DNA from: Marinobacter sp.
GTDB lineage: Bacteria; Pseudomonadota; Gammaproteobacteria; Pseudomonadales; Oleiphilaceae
Assembly: GCA_022014155.1 (NCBI GenBank)
Contig: JAKLLS010000022.1
Location: forward strand, 1 to 36,943
Direction of reading: 5' to 3'
DNA: 36,943 nt
Positions 15,113-22,779 of the stretch are shown in pieces (positions within the stretch are counted from its first letter, which is position 1; each line of letters starts with the position of its first letter). The position numbers and the translations under genes are program-made. Under the pieces are notes generated by a model. That model ran no database searches. It was not told the origin of the DNA and was given only the letters and a program-made list of their open reading frames with translations.

Positions 15113-16428
15113 TGTTTGAACTGGCTTCCCTCGGCATCGGTTATGGCAGTCTGGTCATGCTGGTCATGCTGATAGTGCTGCTGCTCACCGGCATGCAGCT
15201 GGCCTTCGCCACGGGTCTGGTTGCCCTGGTCTTCGCCTTGGGCTGGTTCGGCCCGGATGCGTTGCCTATCGTCAGCAGTCGTCTTTACAGCTTCATTGGT
15301 AACTATGTGTTCCTGGCGGTGCCGATGTTCGTGTTGATGGCCTCGCTGCTGGACCATTCCGGCATCGCCCGTGATCTGTTCGACGCCATGGCTCGCCTGG
15401 GGCGCAAGCTTCGTGGCGGCGTGGCCATACAGACGTTGGTGGTGGCGGTGATTCTGGCCTCCATGTCTGGTGTTATAGGTGGCGAGACGGTGCTTCTGGG
15501 TATCCTGGCGCTGCCGCAAATGCTGCGCCTGGGCTATGACCGCAAACTGGCCATTGGCACCACCTGTGCCGGTGGGGCGCTCGGCACCATGTTGCCGCCC
15601 AGTATCGTGCTGATCATATACGGGCTGACGGCCAATGTGTCCATTGGCGACCTGTTCAAGGGGGCTTTCGCGCCCGCACTGTTGTTGGCACTGCTTTATA
15701 TGGGTTATGTCCTGATCCGTGTCTGGCTGAAGCCGGAGATGGCACCACTGCCTTCGGATCAGGATGCGCCCGAGACCCCGGCACCGAATTTTTTCAAGGC
15801 GTTGTTGTTTCCGCTGCTTTCGGTCGTGGTGGTGCTGGGTAGTATTTATGGCGGCGTGGCCTCGGTCACCGAGGCGTCGGCCCTAGGTGTTATGGGGATC
15901 GCCATCAGTACCTGGATTCGTGGGGAGTTGTCGCTGGCCATGGTGCGCAAGGCTACCATCAGCACGCTGCGGGTATGTGGCATGATTATCTGGATCGGGA
16001 TTGGTGCAACTGCGTTGGTCGGTGTCTACAACCTCATGGGCGGTATCGATTTCGTCCGCGACATGGTCTTTGCCGTCAGTGGTGGCCATGGCCTGGGCAC
16101 CATCCTGTTCATGATGTTGATTCTGCTCATCCTTGGCATGTTCCTGGACTGGGTGGGTGTCGCGCTGCTGACCATGCCGATCTTCGTGCCCATCGTGACA
16201 GAGCTGGGGTACAGCCCGATCTGGTTCGGGGTGGTGTTCTGTATGAACATGCAAGTGTCCTTCCTGTCGCCTCCATTTGGGCCGGCGGCGTTCTATCTCA
16301 AGACGGTGACGCCGAAGGACATTTCCCTGGGTGAGATCTTCCGCGCCCTGCTGCCATTCATCGCACTCCAGGTAGTGGCTCTGGGGCTGCTGATTGCGTT
16401 CCCTCAACTGGCGTTATGGTGGCAGTGA
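15112..16428 (+). CDS. dctM: TRAP transporter large permease subunit (DctM family)
   Basis: A 438-residue, highly hydrophobic protein with about 12 predicted transmembrane segments, the ion-coupled translocation channel of the TRAP system. Recognisable family segments are VPMFVLMASLLDHSGIARDLFD, GTMLPPSIVLIIYG and the C-terminal PPFGPAAFYLKTV. Its start overlaps the dctQ stop by one base and gntK follows one base after its stop, so expression of the three is tied together. Substrate specificity is set by DctP, not by this subunit. Confidence 0.94.
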   Translation: MFELASLGIGYGSLVMLVMLIVLLLTGMQLAFATGLVALVFALGWFGPDALPIVSSRLYSFIGNYVFLAVPMFVLMASLLDHSGIARDLFDAMARLGRKLRGGVAIQTLVVAVILASMSGVIGGETVLLGILALPQMLRLGYDRKLAIGTTCAGGALGTMLPPSIVLIIYGLTANVSIGDLFKGAFAPALLLALLYMGYVLIRVWLKPEMAPLPSDQDAPETPAPNFFKALLFPLLSVVVVLGSIYGGVASVTEASALGVMGIAISTWIRGELSLAMVRKATISTLRVCGMIIWIGIGATALVGVYNLMGGIDFVRDMVFAVSGGHGLGTILFMMLILLILGMFLDWVGVALLTMPIFVPIVTELGYSPIWFGVVFCMNMQVSFLSPPFGPAAFYLKTVTPKDISLGEIFRALLPFIALQVVALGLLIAFPQLALWWQ

Positions 16429-16429
16429 T

Positions 16430-16948
16430 ATGACGGCGTTAAAAGTGATCGTAATGGGGGTGTCCGGATGCGGTAAGAGTCTCACCGGCACCATGCTTGC
16501 CAGCGAATTGGGGGTCCGGTTTTGCGATGCGGACGATTATCACAGTCCTGCCAATGTAGAAAAAATGGCGGCGGGCATTCCGCTGACTGACGAGGACCGG
16601 CGGGGCTGGCTGGATGATCTCGCGGAGCTGATCCGGCGGGAGGAGGGTGGCTTGGTGCTGGCCTGCTCGGCGCTGAAGCGTTGCTACCGGGCGCGCCTTC
16701 TGGACTGCAATCCAGAGGCACGTTTCGTCTACCTCAAGGGGGATTTTGACACCATTTGGGCCCGGCATTCCAGGCGAACGGACCATTACTTTAATGGTCA
16801 TGCCATGCTGGAGAGCCAGTTTCAATTGCTGGAGGAGCCGGCCCCTGACGAAAACGCCATTGTCGTGGATGTGTCGGGGACGCCTGAGCAGATCATCAGG
16901 CAGTGCCTTGCCGGGCTTGGCCTGAGGAAAGGAAATGTCCGGAACTGA
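16430..16948 (+). CDS. gntK: Gluconokinase (thermoresistant GntK type)
   Basis: A 172-residue kinase that phosphorylates gluconate to 6-phosphogluconate with ATP, feeding the Entner-Doudoroff or pentose phosphate pathway. The Walker A motif is GVSGCGKS (residues 10-17), followed by the family segments FCDADDYHSPANVEKMAAG and ACSALKRCYRARL. The true start is the ATG at 16430, not the ORF-track start 12 codons earlier, since it follows the dctM stop by one base. It is the cytoplasmic step right after TRAP uptake. The ED genes edd and eda are not in this window. Confidence 0.95.
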   Translation: MTALKVIVMGVSGCGKSLTGTMLASELGVRFCDADDYHSPANVEKMAAGIPLTDEDRRGWLDDLAELIRREEGGLVLACSALKRCYRARLLDCNPEARFVYLKGDFDTIWARHSRRTDHYFNGHAMLESQFQLLEEPAPDENAIVVDVSGTPEQIIRQCLAGLGLRKGNVRN

Positions 16949-17004
16949 TTTGGTGGCCTGCTCGCGGGTATGATAGACAACTTTAATCATGACTGGAGTC
17001 GTAG

Positions 17005-18003
17005 ATGGTAAAGAACAGGCGTCCTACTTTGCAGGATATTGCCGATCGGGTCGGAGCGACCAAGATGACCGTCAGCCGGTGTCTGCGGGGCGCGGATAAC
17101 GTTTCTGAGCCCATGCGGGAGCGAATCTTTGCCGAGGCTGAAGCACTGGGCTATATCCCCAACCGTGCTCCGGATCTGCTTTCCAAGTCCACCAGCCATG
17201 CGATCGGTGTCTTGTTGCCGTCACTGACCAACCAGGTCTTTGCGGATGTCATCAAGGGGGTGGAGTCGGTCACCGAGCCGGCGGGGTACCACCTGATGCT
17301 GGCGCACTACGGATACAGTCCCGAAATTGAGGAGCGCAGTCTGTCCTCGCTGCTGTCCTATAATGTCGATGGCGTCATCCTGTCTGAGAGTCAACATACC
17401 GATCGTACTCTGAGAATGCTGCAAACTGCCGGGGTGCCGACGGTGGAAATCATGGACACGCACACGGCACCGTTTGAGCAGGCTGTGGGATTCGACAACG
17501 TCAGTGCCGCCTACGATATGGTGCGTGAAATGATCCGGCTTGGTCGCCGGAGGGTGGTCTATCTTGCGGTCCGGCTGGATGCCCGCACGCTCCAGCGTCA
17601 GGAGGGCTATAACCGGGCCATGGAGGAGGAGGACCTGACTCCGGTAACGCTCCGCAGTGAGCAACGTTCGTCCTTCAGTGTGGGTGCCACCCTGATGGCG
17701 CGGATACTGGAGGAGAATCCGGACACCGATGGCATTTTCTGCACGAATGATGACGTTGCCATCGGGGCGTTTTTCGAGTGCCAGCGCCGGGGCATCCCCG
17801 TGCCGCAGCGAATTGCCATCGCCGGCTTTCACGGCCACGATGTGGGGCGCGTTATGGTTCCGCCACTGGCAAGTGTGATCACGCCACGGGAGCAGGTGGG
17901 GCAGCGAGCCGCTGAAGAGCTGATTGCGCGCCTGGGTGGCGCGGCTATCAGCGATCAGCGAATTGACCTGGGATACCGGATTGAGCGGGGCGGAACTCTC
18001 TGA
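17005..18003 (+). CDS. gntR: LacI-family gluconate utilisation repressor
   Basis: A 332-residue LacI/GalR regulator. The N-terminal helix-turn-helix (LQDIADRVGATKMTVSRCLRG, residues 8-29, quoted in part) is followed by the hinge helix region ending near residue 60. A periplasmic-binding-protein-like effector domain spans about 63-332, with SHAIGVLLPSLTNQVFADV at its start. GGAG lies just upstream of the ATG. The position directly after gntK and the GntR-type palindrome before dctP together point to repression of the TRAP-gntK operon, relieved by gluconate. It ends one base from the engB stop on the opposite strand. Confidence 0.92.
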   Translation: MVKNRRPTLQDIADRVGATKMTVSRCLRGADNVSEPMRERIFAEAEALGYIPNRAPDLLSKSTSHAIGVLLPSLTNQVFADVIKGVESVTEPAGYHLMLAHYGYSPEIEERSLSSLLSYNVDGVILSESQHTDRTLRMLQTAGVPTVEIMDTHTAPFEQAVGFDNVSAAYDMVREMIRLGRRRVVYLAVRLDARTLQRQEGYNRAMEEEDLTPVTLRSEQRSSFSVGATLMARILEENPDTDGIFCTNDDVAIGAFFECQRRGIPVPQRIAIAGFHGHDVGRVMVPPLASVITPREQVGQRAAEELIARLGGAAISDQRIDLGYRIERGGTL

Positions 18004-18004
18004 C

Positions 18005-18658
18005 CTAGCCCATCATTTCGTCTGTGGCGTCGTCACTGCCAGCTTCCAGCCATGCTGTCAGCGCGTCACGACATTCATCAACTCCCCGCTTTGACGTTGC
18101 CGAGAACATGATCAGGTGCTCGACGCACTGGAACTCTTTCAGCTTTCCGGCGATCCCCAGCATGGCCGTCTTGGCCTGCCCGAATTTCAGTTTGTCGGCC
18201 TTGGTGGCCAGAATCATCAGCGGCAGGTTGTTATGTTCACACCATTCCACCATCATCTGGTCGAAATCGGTCAGCGGGTGACGGATGTCCATGACCAGCA
18301 CCAGGCCTCGCAAGCAGCGGCGGTCGTTGAGGTAGTGCCCCAGATGTTTTTGCCAGTCATCCTTCATGTCCCGGGAGACTTTGGCATAGCCATAGCCGGG
18401 CAGGTCCACCAGGCGGCAGTTTTCGCGATTAAGCGTGAAAAAGTTGATCAGGCGGGTGCGGCCGGGCGTCTTACTGGTGCGCGCCAGTTTGCCGTGGGCG
18501 GTAATGGAATTGATCGCGCTGGATTTGCCGGCGTTGGAGCGTCCCGCAAACGCGACTTCCGCACCGGAGTCCAGCGGACACTCTTCCAGCCGCGAGGCGC
18601 TGATCAGGAATCGGGCGCTGTTGAATGAGATCGATTTTTGAGTCAGATCAGATGACAC
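18005..18658 (-). CDS. engB: Ribosome biogenesis GTP-binding protein EngB/YsxC
   Basis: A 217-residue TRAFAC-class GTPase needed for assembly of the large ribosomal subunit. G1 is GRSNAGKSS (about residues 40-48), the G3 region is DLPGYGYAK (about 98-106), and G4 is ATKADK (about 151-156). The only candidate start in frame is the GTG at 18658-18656, with no strong Shine-Dalgarno site, so the start is less certain than the product. It is divergent from cytochrome c4, in the same arrangement as in Pseudomonas. Confidence 0.95.
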   Translation of the reverse strand: MSSDLTQKSISFNSARFLISASRLEECPLDSGAEVAFAGRSNAGKSSAINSITAHGKLARTSKTPGRTRLINFFTLNRENCRLVDLPGYGYAKVSRDMKDDWQKHLGHYLNDRRCLRGLVLVMDIRHPLTDFDQMMVEWCEHNNLPLMILATKADKLKFGQAKTAMLGIAGKLKEFQCVEHLIMFSATSKRGVDECRDALTAWLEAGSDDATDEMMG

Positions 18659-18679
18659 GGTGGTTGGGATTCCTATTGG

Positions 18680-18708
18680 ATTTCAGTTATCAGGGATTAA
18701 TGTATAAT
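18680..18708 (+). promoter_or_regulatory. Promoter of cytochrome c4
   Basis: A perfect TATAAT (18703-18708) with ATTTCA (18680-18685) at 17-base spacing. This gives a leader of about 118 nt before the start codon, containing a GCAGCA...TGCTGC hairpin at 18725-18746. Confidence 0.6.
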
Positions 18709-18724
18709 GCTACACCAATTCCGG

Positions 18725-18746
18725 GCAGCACGCTGAGCGTTGCTGC
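18725..18746 (+). other. Hairpin in the cytochrome c4 leader
   Basis: GCAGCACGC / GCGTTGCTGC pairs with one bulged T over about 9 bp, with a 3-base loop. The flanking CCGGG (18721) and CCCGG near 18755 can pair around it. It begins within about 10 bases of the predicted transcription start. Confidence 0.4.
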
Positions 18747-18832
18747 TGACCAGCCCCGGTTTGTGCCTTTCGGGCCAGTGCCTGCCGGCTGCATAACGAA
18801 GAATACTTTTGGATGAGAGAAGCGGAGCGAGC

Positions 18833-19441
18833 ATGAAAAAACTGATCGCAGGAGTTGTTCTCGGTGTTGGCCTCACAGCGATGGCACACGGGGCTGGAGA
18901 TCCTGAAGCAGGCAAGGAAAACGCAGCGGTTTGTGCCGGTTGTCACGGTGCAGGTGGTGCCAAGCCAGTAATGGCGGCATACCCCAAGCTGTCCGGGCTG
19001 GGCGAGAAATATCTGTACCAGCAGCTGTCAGCCATCAAAAATGGTGACCGTCAGATCGCAGAGATGACCGGGCTACTGGACAACATGTCTGACGAGGATC
19101 TGCAGGATCTGGCTGCCTACTTCAACGATCAGGATATGGTGGTTAATCAGGCCGATCCGGAGCTTATTGAACAGGGGCAGGCGTTGTATCGTGGTGGTAA
19201 CCTGGCGTCTGGTGTGCCGGCTTGTTCCGGTTGCCACAACCCTCAAGGTAAGGGCAACGAGCCAGCGGGCTTCCCGCGTCTCGGTGGCCAGCAAGCCGCC
19301 TACATTGAGAAGCAACTGAAAGCCTACCGGGATGGTGAGCGGAATGGCTCCGCAAACGCCTCCATCATGATGGACGTTGCTGCCAAGCTGACCGACTCGG
19401 AAATCGAGGCAGTGGCCAATTATGTTTCCGGCCTGAACTGA
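18833..19441 (+). CDS. cc4: Cytochrome c4, diheme
   Basis: A 202-residue periplasmic electron carrier. The start is the ATG at 18833 preceded by GGAGCGAGC; the ORF track's upstream ATG has no site. Residues 1-21 are a signal peptide (MKKLIAGVVLGVGLTAMAHG). Two haem-binding motifs, CAGCH (residues 34-38) and CSGCH (about 130-134), lie in two similar domains, the cytochrome c4 pattern. The second domain ends with SNASIMMDVAAKL-like sequence, a likely methionine ligand region. It passes electrons to terminal oxidases. A strong terminator follows. Confidence 0.95.
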   Translation: MKKLIAGVVLGVGLTAMAHGAGDPEAGKENAAVCAGCHGAGGAKPVMAAYPKLSGLGEKYLYQQLSAIKNGDRQIAEMTGLLDNMSDEDLQDLAAYFNDQDMVVNQADPELIEQGQALYRGGNLASGVPACSGCHNPQGKGNEPAGFPRLGGQQAAYIEKQLKAYRDGERNGSANASIMMDVAAKLTDSEIEAVANYVSGLN

Positions 19442-19457
19442 TCCGTCTTCCGGGCAC

Positions 19458-19496
19458 AAAAAACCGGTTTCCATGTTCTGGAAGCCGGTTTTTTTA
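19458..19496 (+). terminator. Terminator after cytochrome c4
   Basis: AAAAAACCGG with CCGGTTTTTT, one wobble, then TTCCA/TGGAA, gives a stem of about 16 bp with a 5-base loop and a T-run on the plus strand. The A-run at the left arm makes it work in both directions. Confidence 0.92.
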
Positions 19497-19501
19497 TTTC
19501 C

Positions 19502-19587
19502 GCCGATCAGGGGGGCAGGGGCTTCCAAAACGGAGAAGCGTGGCTTCTTTGAATGTTTTGGAAGCCCCTGCCCACCCCCTGATCGGC
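19502..19587. repeat. 86-bp near-perfect inverted repeat
   Basis: The left arm (19502-19531, 30 nt) and right arm (19555-19587, 33 nt) are reverse complements apart from one 3-base indel in the G-run. The 23-base middle contains its own perfect hairpin, AGAAGC-GTG-GCTTCT (19534-19548). No T-run follows. It is non-coding, follows the cc4 terminator and resembles a REP/MITE-type palindromic element rather than a terminator. Confidence 0.85.
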
Positions 19588-19734
19588 TACCATCTTTGGT
19601 TATTGCCGTCTGAGAAGCATGGATTGGTTTGTCGTTATTGCCTTTCCTGTCTTTAATTTGCCGGCGGTGGAACTTTTTGCGCGCGCTGGGTCATAATCAA
19701 TCCCAGAATGAACCAATAAAACCGGAGACAGTCG

Positions 19735-20370
19735 ATGTTGAGAAGTCTGAGTACTGCAGTCACCTTTCTGGCGGCCTTCGCCATAGCTGGCCAGGTCAAT
19801 GCAGCCGAATGGCAGGAGGGCACTCACTATCGGGAGCTGAGTTCTCCGGTCCGTACCGACAGCAGCGAGAGTATCGAGGTGGCAGAGGTGTTCTGGTATG
19901 GCTGCCCCCATTGTTACGCGTTCAAGCCGTTGGTAGAAGCCTGGGCTGAGGGTCGCCCGGACAACGTTGACTATGTGCAGATTCCCGCTGCCCTTGGCAA
20001 ATCCTGGGAGCCCCACGCCAGGGCGTTCTACGCGCTGGAGGCCATGGGTGAGCGGGGCAAGGTTCACGATGCTCTGTTTGATGCCCTGGCTGGCGAGCGG
20101 CGACCGCTGAATTCCGGAGAAGCGCTGGCGGAATTTGTCAGTGATTATGGTGTGGACGGCGAGCAGTTTCTTGAGAACTACAACAGTTTCGGGGTCAACA
20201 TGCGAATGCAGAAAGCCCAGGCTAAAATTCGCGGCGCGCGTATCACCGGTACACCGACTATGCTTGTTAATGGTAAGTACACGGTCAGTGCCTCTATGGC
20301 AGGTGGCCATGAGGCTGTACTGGAGGTCGTTGACTATCTGATCGAGAAAGAGCGCGGCTCCGCAGAGTAA
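19735..20370 (+). CDS. dsbA: Thiol:disulfide interchange protein DsbA
   Basis: A 211-residue periplasmic oxidase that introduces disulfide bonds in exported proteins. It has a signal peptide (residues 1-23), the active site CPHC at residues 57-60 within a thioredoxin fold, and the cis-proline loop TGTPTMLVNG near residue 178. CCGGAG lies eight bases upstream of the ATG. It follows cytochrome c4 as in Pseudomonas, separated by a terminator and the inverted repeat, so it needs its own promoter; I could not identify a clear one. It is followed by an endonuclease-fold gene 47 bases downstream. Confidence 0.96.
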   Translation: MLRSLSTAVTFLAAFAIAGQVNAAEWQEGTHYRELSSPVRTDSSESIEVAEVFWYGCPHCYAFKPLVEAWAEGRPDNVDYVQIPAALGKSWEPHARAFYALEAMGERGKVHDALFDALAGERRPLNSGEALAEFVSDYGVDGEQFLENYNSFGVNMRMQKAQAKIRGARITGTPTMLVNGKYTVSASMAGGHEAVLEVVDYLIEKERGSAE

Positions 20371-20417
20371 GCAGGCTTTGTCTCGGGGTGTGTGCCACAG
20401 TCGGATGAGCCGGTAAC

Positions 20418-21278
20418 ATGTACAGACACATTCGCAAGCAGCTGGATGGGTTTCTCCGACCGACCGGAGAGCCCAGGGGGCGTTGCTCCGGTAGTGAGCA
20501 TGTGCCCGAGTTTGAACCTCACCGGTATATCCGGCTGCTGACCTTCAATATACAGGTGGGTATCAATACCTCCTCCTACCGCCATTACCTGACACGAAGC
20601 TGGCAGCATTTCCTGCCGCATCGCAATCGCATCGGGAACCTGGATCGCATTGCTACCCTGCTACGGAATTACGACGTGGTAGCGCTGCAGGAATGTGATG
20701 GTGGCAGTCTGAGGAGTGGCTACATCAATCAGGTTCAGTATCTGGCGGAAGCGGCTGGTATTCCATACTGGTACCAGCAGCTGAACCGAAACCTCGGGCA
20801 GATCGCCCAGCACAGTAACGGTTTGTTGAGCCGGTATCGGCCGCTGGATGTAACCGAGCACAGGTTGCCGGGGCTGATTCCGGGGCGCGGTGCCATTATT
20901 GCCCGCTACGGTTCGGAGGATGATCCGCTGGTGCTGGTGATGATGCACCTGTCCCTGAGTCGGGCGGCGCAGCAGCGGCAGTTGGGATATATCCGGGAAT
21001 TGATCGGTGATTACCAGCATGTGGTGTTGATGGGGGATATGAATAACCACGCGGAGGAGTTGCTGACGCAGACGCCACTGAGGGAAACCGATCTGATTCC
21101 ACTACCGGATACTGCTCACAGTTTCCCGAGTTGGAGGCCAGAAAAGGCCCTGGATCATATCCTGGTGAGTCCCAGCCTGGAAATCCGCCGCTCCGAGGTG
21201 GTCAGCTATCCAATGTCGGATCACTTGCCCATTGCCATGGATGTGGCGCTGCCGAAAGGCTATCTTGAGTCCTTCTGA
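20418..21278 (+). CDS. Endonuclease/exonuclease/phosphatase family protein
   Basis: A 286-residue protein of the exonuclease III / DNase I-like metal-dependent fold. Visible motifs in order are LLTFNIQVG (about residue 41), ALQECDGG (catalytic metal-binding Glu, about 95), GDMNNH (about 209), and the closing DHILVS and SDHLPI (about 250 and 276). It has no signal peptide and no long hydrophobic stretch. The substrate cannot be told; the family acts on DNA, phosphoinositides or sphingolipids, and a DNA role is not implied. The same kind of gene follows dsbA in Pseudomonas (PA5488, from memory). The Shine-Dalgarno site is poor. A bidirectional terminator follows. Confidence 0.82.
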   Translation: MYRHIRKQLDGFLRPTGEPRGRCSGSEHVPEFEPHRYIRLLTFNIQVGINTSSYRHYLTRSWQHFLPHRNRIGNLDRIATLLRNYDVVALQECDGGSLRSGYINQVQYLAEAAGIPYWYQQLNRNLGQIAQHSNGLLSRYRPLDVTEHRLPGLIPGRGAIIARYGSEDDPLVLVMMHLSLSRAAQQRQLGYIRELIGDYQHVVLMGDMNNHAEELLTQTPLRETDLIPLPDTAHSFPSWRPEKALDHILVSPSLEIRRSEVVSYPMSDHLPIAMDVALPKGYLESF

Positions 21279-21297
21279 GGTCACTTTCAGGCAATAA

Positions 21298-21324
21298 AAA
21301 AACCCGGCACATGGCCGGGTTTTT
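21298..21324. terminator. Bidirectional terminator between the nuclease gene and rpmG
   Basis: AAAAACCCGGC / GCCGGGTTTTT, perfect 11-bp stem with ACATG loop. The flanking A-run and T-run make it a terminator for the converging transcripts from both sides. Confidence 0.95.
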
Positions 21325-21341
21325 GTCGGTCACCAGATCAA

Positions 21342-21497
21342 TTACTTGATCTTGGCTTCCTTGTACGCAACGTGCTTGCGGACAACCGGATCGTACTTTT
21401 TGATCTCGATTTTTTCCGGAGTGTTACGCTTGTTCTTGTTGGTCGTGTAGAAGTGACCAGTACCTGCTGATGAAACCAGCTTGATTTTCTCGCGCAT
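21342..21497 (-). CDS. rpmG: Large ribosomal subunit protein bL33
   Basis: Absent from the ORF track because it is short. The minus frame encodes 51 residues: [19 protein letters not shown] and then [20 protein letters not shown], ending EAKIK. This is a normal length for L33. It lacks the zinc-binding cysteines, so it is the C-minus type. It lies 11 bases after rpmB in the same operon. The start is the ATG at 21497 with AAGGAGCC just upstream. Confidence 0.96.
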   Translation of the reverse strand: MREKIKLVSSAGTGHFYTTNKNKRNTPEKIEIKKYDPVVRKHVAYKEAKIK

Positions 21498-21508
21498 GAT
21501 GCGGCTCC

Positions 21509-21745
21509 TTAAAATTTCTCGCCGCGGGCACGAAGATCGGCCAGCACAGCGTCAATGCCTTTTTTGTCGATGATGCGCATGCCCTTGGTGGAAATGCGCA
21601 GCTTCACGAAACGCTTCTCTGATTCAACCCAGAAGCGGTGGTTCTGCAGATTCGGCAGAAAACGACGACGAGTGTGGTTCATCGCGTGGGATACGTTGTT
21701 ACCGGTGACCGGACGCTTACCGGTAACCTGACAAACTCTGGACAT
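21509..21745 (-). CDS. rpmB: Large ribosomal subunit protein bL28
   Basis: A 78-residue protein, the exact usual length for L28. The ORF track adds 47 upstream codons, but the true start is the ATG of [12 protein letters not shown] at 21745, preceded by CGGAGGCAAGT. The sequence continues with [14 protein letters not shown], basic throughout, and ends RARGEKF. It is cotranscribed with rpmG downstream. The zinc-binding cysteines are reduced to a single one at residue 5. No clear promoter was identified in the 194-base gap upstream. Confidence 0.96.
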   Translation of the reverse strand: MSRVCQVTGKRPVTGNNVSHAMNHTRRRFLPNLQNHRFWVESEKRFVKLRISTKGMRIIDKKGIDAVLADLRARGEKF

Positions 21746-21873
21746 ACTTGCCTCCGACCTGAGCAATGGTCTTAATATACGAATTCGTTTAATCGCGCCT
21801 CTGGTTGCTACTTGCGCCTCAAATTGCACGCTGCTCGCCAGACGCCGCCAGAAAGGGACGCTTTTATACCAGA

Positions 21874-21920
21874 ACTGGCCCCCCAACGCAAAAAATTGTT
21901 GGGAATTTGGCCAGTTTTTT
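21874..21920 (+). terminator. Terminator-like hairpin between rpmB and radC
   Basis: ACTGGCC/GGCCAGT and inner CCCAAC/GTTGGG form a two-part stem; a T-run (TTTTTT) follows on the plus strand only. On the minus strand, the direction of radC and rpmB, there is no T-run, so it may pause or end radC only weakly. No plus-strand gene reads into it. Confidence 0.5.
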
Positions 21921-21939
21921 GTGTCTGGCCCGGGCTGGC

Positions 21940-22614
21940 TTACATCAGTCCTCGTTCGGCCAGGGATATTACCTCACCGTGGCCCACAACCATATGGTCA
22001 AGAACCCTGATATCCACCAGGCCAAGGGCCTCCTTGAGGCGTCCGGTCAGGGCAATATCTGCCTGGCTGGGCTCGGCAACACCCGATGGATGATTGTGGG
22101 CAAAAATGACCGCAGCGGCATTATACTCCAAAGCCTGACGGACTACCTCCCTGGGATAGACTGCGGCGCCGTCAATGGTGCCACGAAACAGTTCACGGTA
22201 TTGGATCACGCGGTGCCGGTTATCCAGAAACAGGCCGGCAAACACCTCATGGGGATAAGTGCCAAGACGACTGCACAGGAACCTCCGGGTGTCCGCCGGA
22301 GAGCGAAGGGGGTCTCCCTGTTTGAGGGGCTCATCCATCACCCTTTGCGCCATTTCCATGGCCGCCTGTACCTGGGCGTATTTGGCCGTCCCCAGCCCCC
22401 TGACGTCGCAGAACTGCCGCCGGGAGGCTGTCATCAGGCCCCGGAGACCGCCAAAGGTATCAATGAGATGTCGCGCCAGTTCCATGACTGGCATGCCGGC
22501 GGTGCCGGTGCGAAGAAATATAGCCAGTAATTCGGCATCGGAGAGGCTGTCGGGCCCATGGGCCAGTAGTCGTTCCCGCGGGCGCTCGTCCGCAGGCCAG
22601 GGGTGGGTTGTCAT
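21940..22614 (-). CDS. radC: RadC-family JAB1/MPN metalloprotein
   Basis: A 224-residue protein. The N-terminal helix-hairpin-helix-like region (residues 1-100, with [20 protein letters not shown]) is followed by a JAMM metal site, [15 protein letters not shown] (about residues 170-184). The track's earlier ATG is not used, since AAGGACGCGATC lies before the ATG at 22614 (MTTHPWP). RadC was once called a DNA repair protein, but its function remains uncertain; the JAMM motif fits a zinc hydrolase. It is divergent from coaBC, and upstream of rpmB as in Pseudomonas. Confidence 0.93.
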   Translation of the reverse strand: MTTHPWPADERPRERLLAHGPDSLSDAELLAIFLRTGTAGMPVMELARHLIDTFGGLRGLMTASRRQFCDVRGLGTAKYAQVQAAMEMAQRVMDEPLKQGDPLRSPADTRRFLCSRLGTYPHEVFAGLFLDNRHRVIQYRELFRGTIDGAAVYPREVVRQALEYNAAAVIFAHNHPSGVAEPSQADIALTGRLKEALGLVDIRVLDHMVVGHGEVISLAERGLM

Positions 22615-22779
22615 GATCGCGTCCTTGCTGTTTACAGGCGATGGCTTGAATACCGTGGCGGCGCTCCCTGCGCAGGCCACTGAAATGCAGACGGAAGTCT
22701 AGCATGGGATGCAGGCTGCCGGGAGGCGTCTGCCGTGCTATCTTATAGACCTTTTATTTTTGCCGGATACGGAGCAATT
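22615..22779. promoter_or_regulatory. Divergent intergenic region between radC and coaBC
   Basis: 165 bases shared by two divergent genes. No perfect promoter pair or palindrome was recognised. The coaBC Shine-Dalgarno site CGGAGC is at its right end and the radC site AAGGA at its left end. Confidence 0.3.

Noticed and set aside
13507-16428. Dicarboxylate as the TRAP substrate, from the dct names
   Set aside because: The dct symbols only name the family. Gluconokinase, GntR and the GntR-type operator in the same cluster point to gluconate.
19502-19587. The long inverted repeat as the cc4 terminator
   Set aside because: A complete terminator lies just upstream at 19458-19496, and the repeat has no T-run.
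19600-20310. 236-residue minus-strand ORF opposite dsbA
   Set aside because: DsbA on the plus strand has an intact active site and signal peptide; the antisense frame has none.
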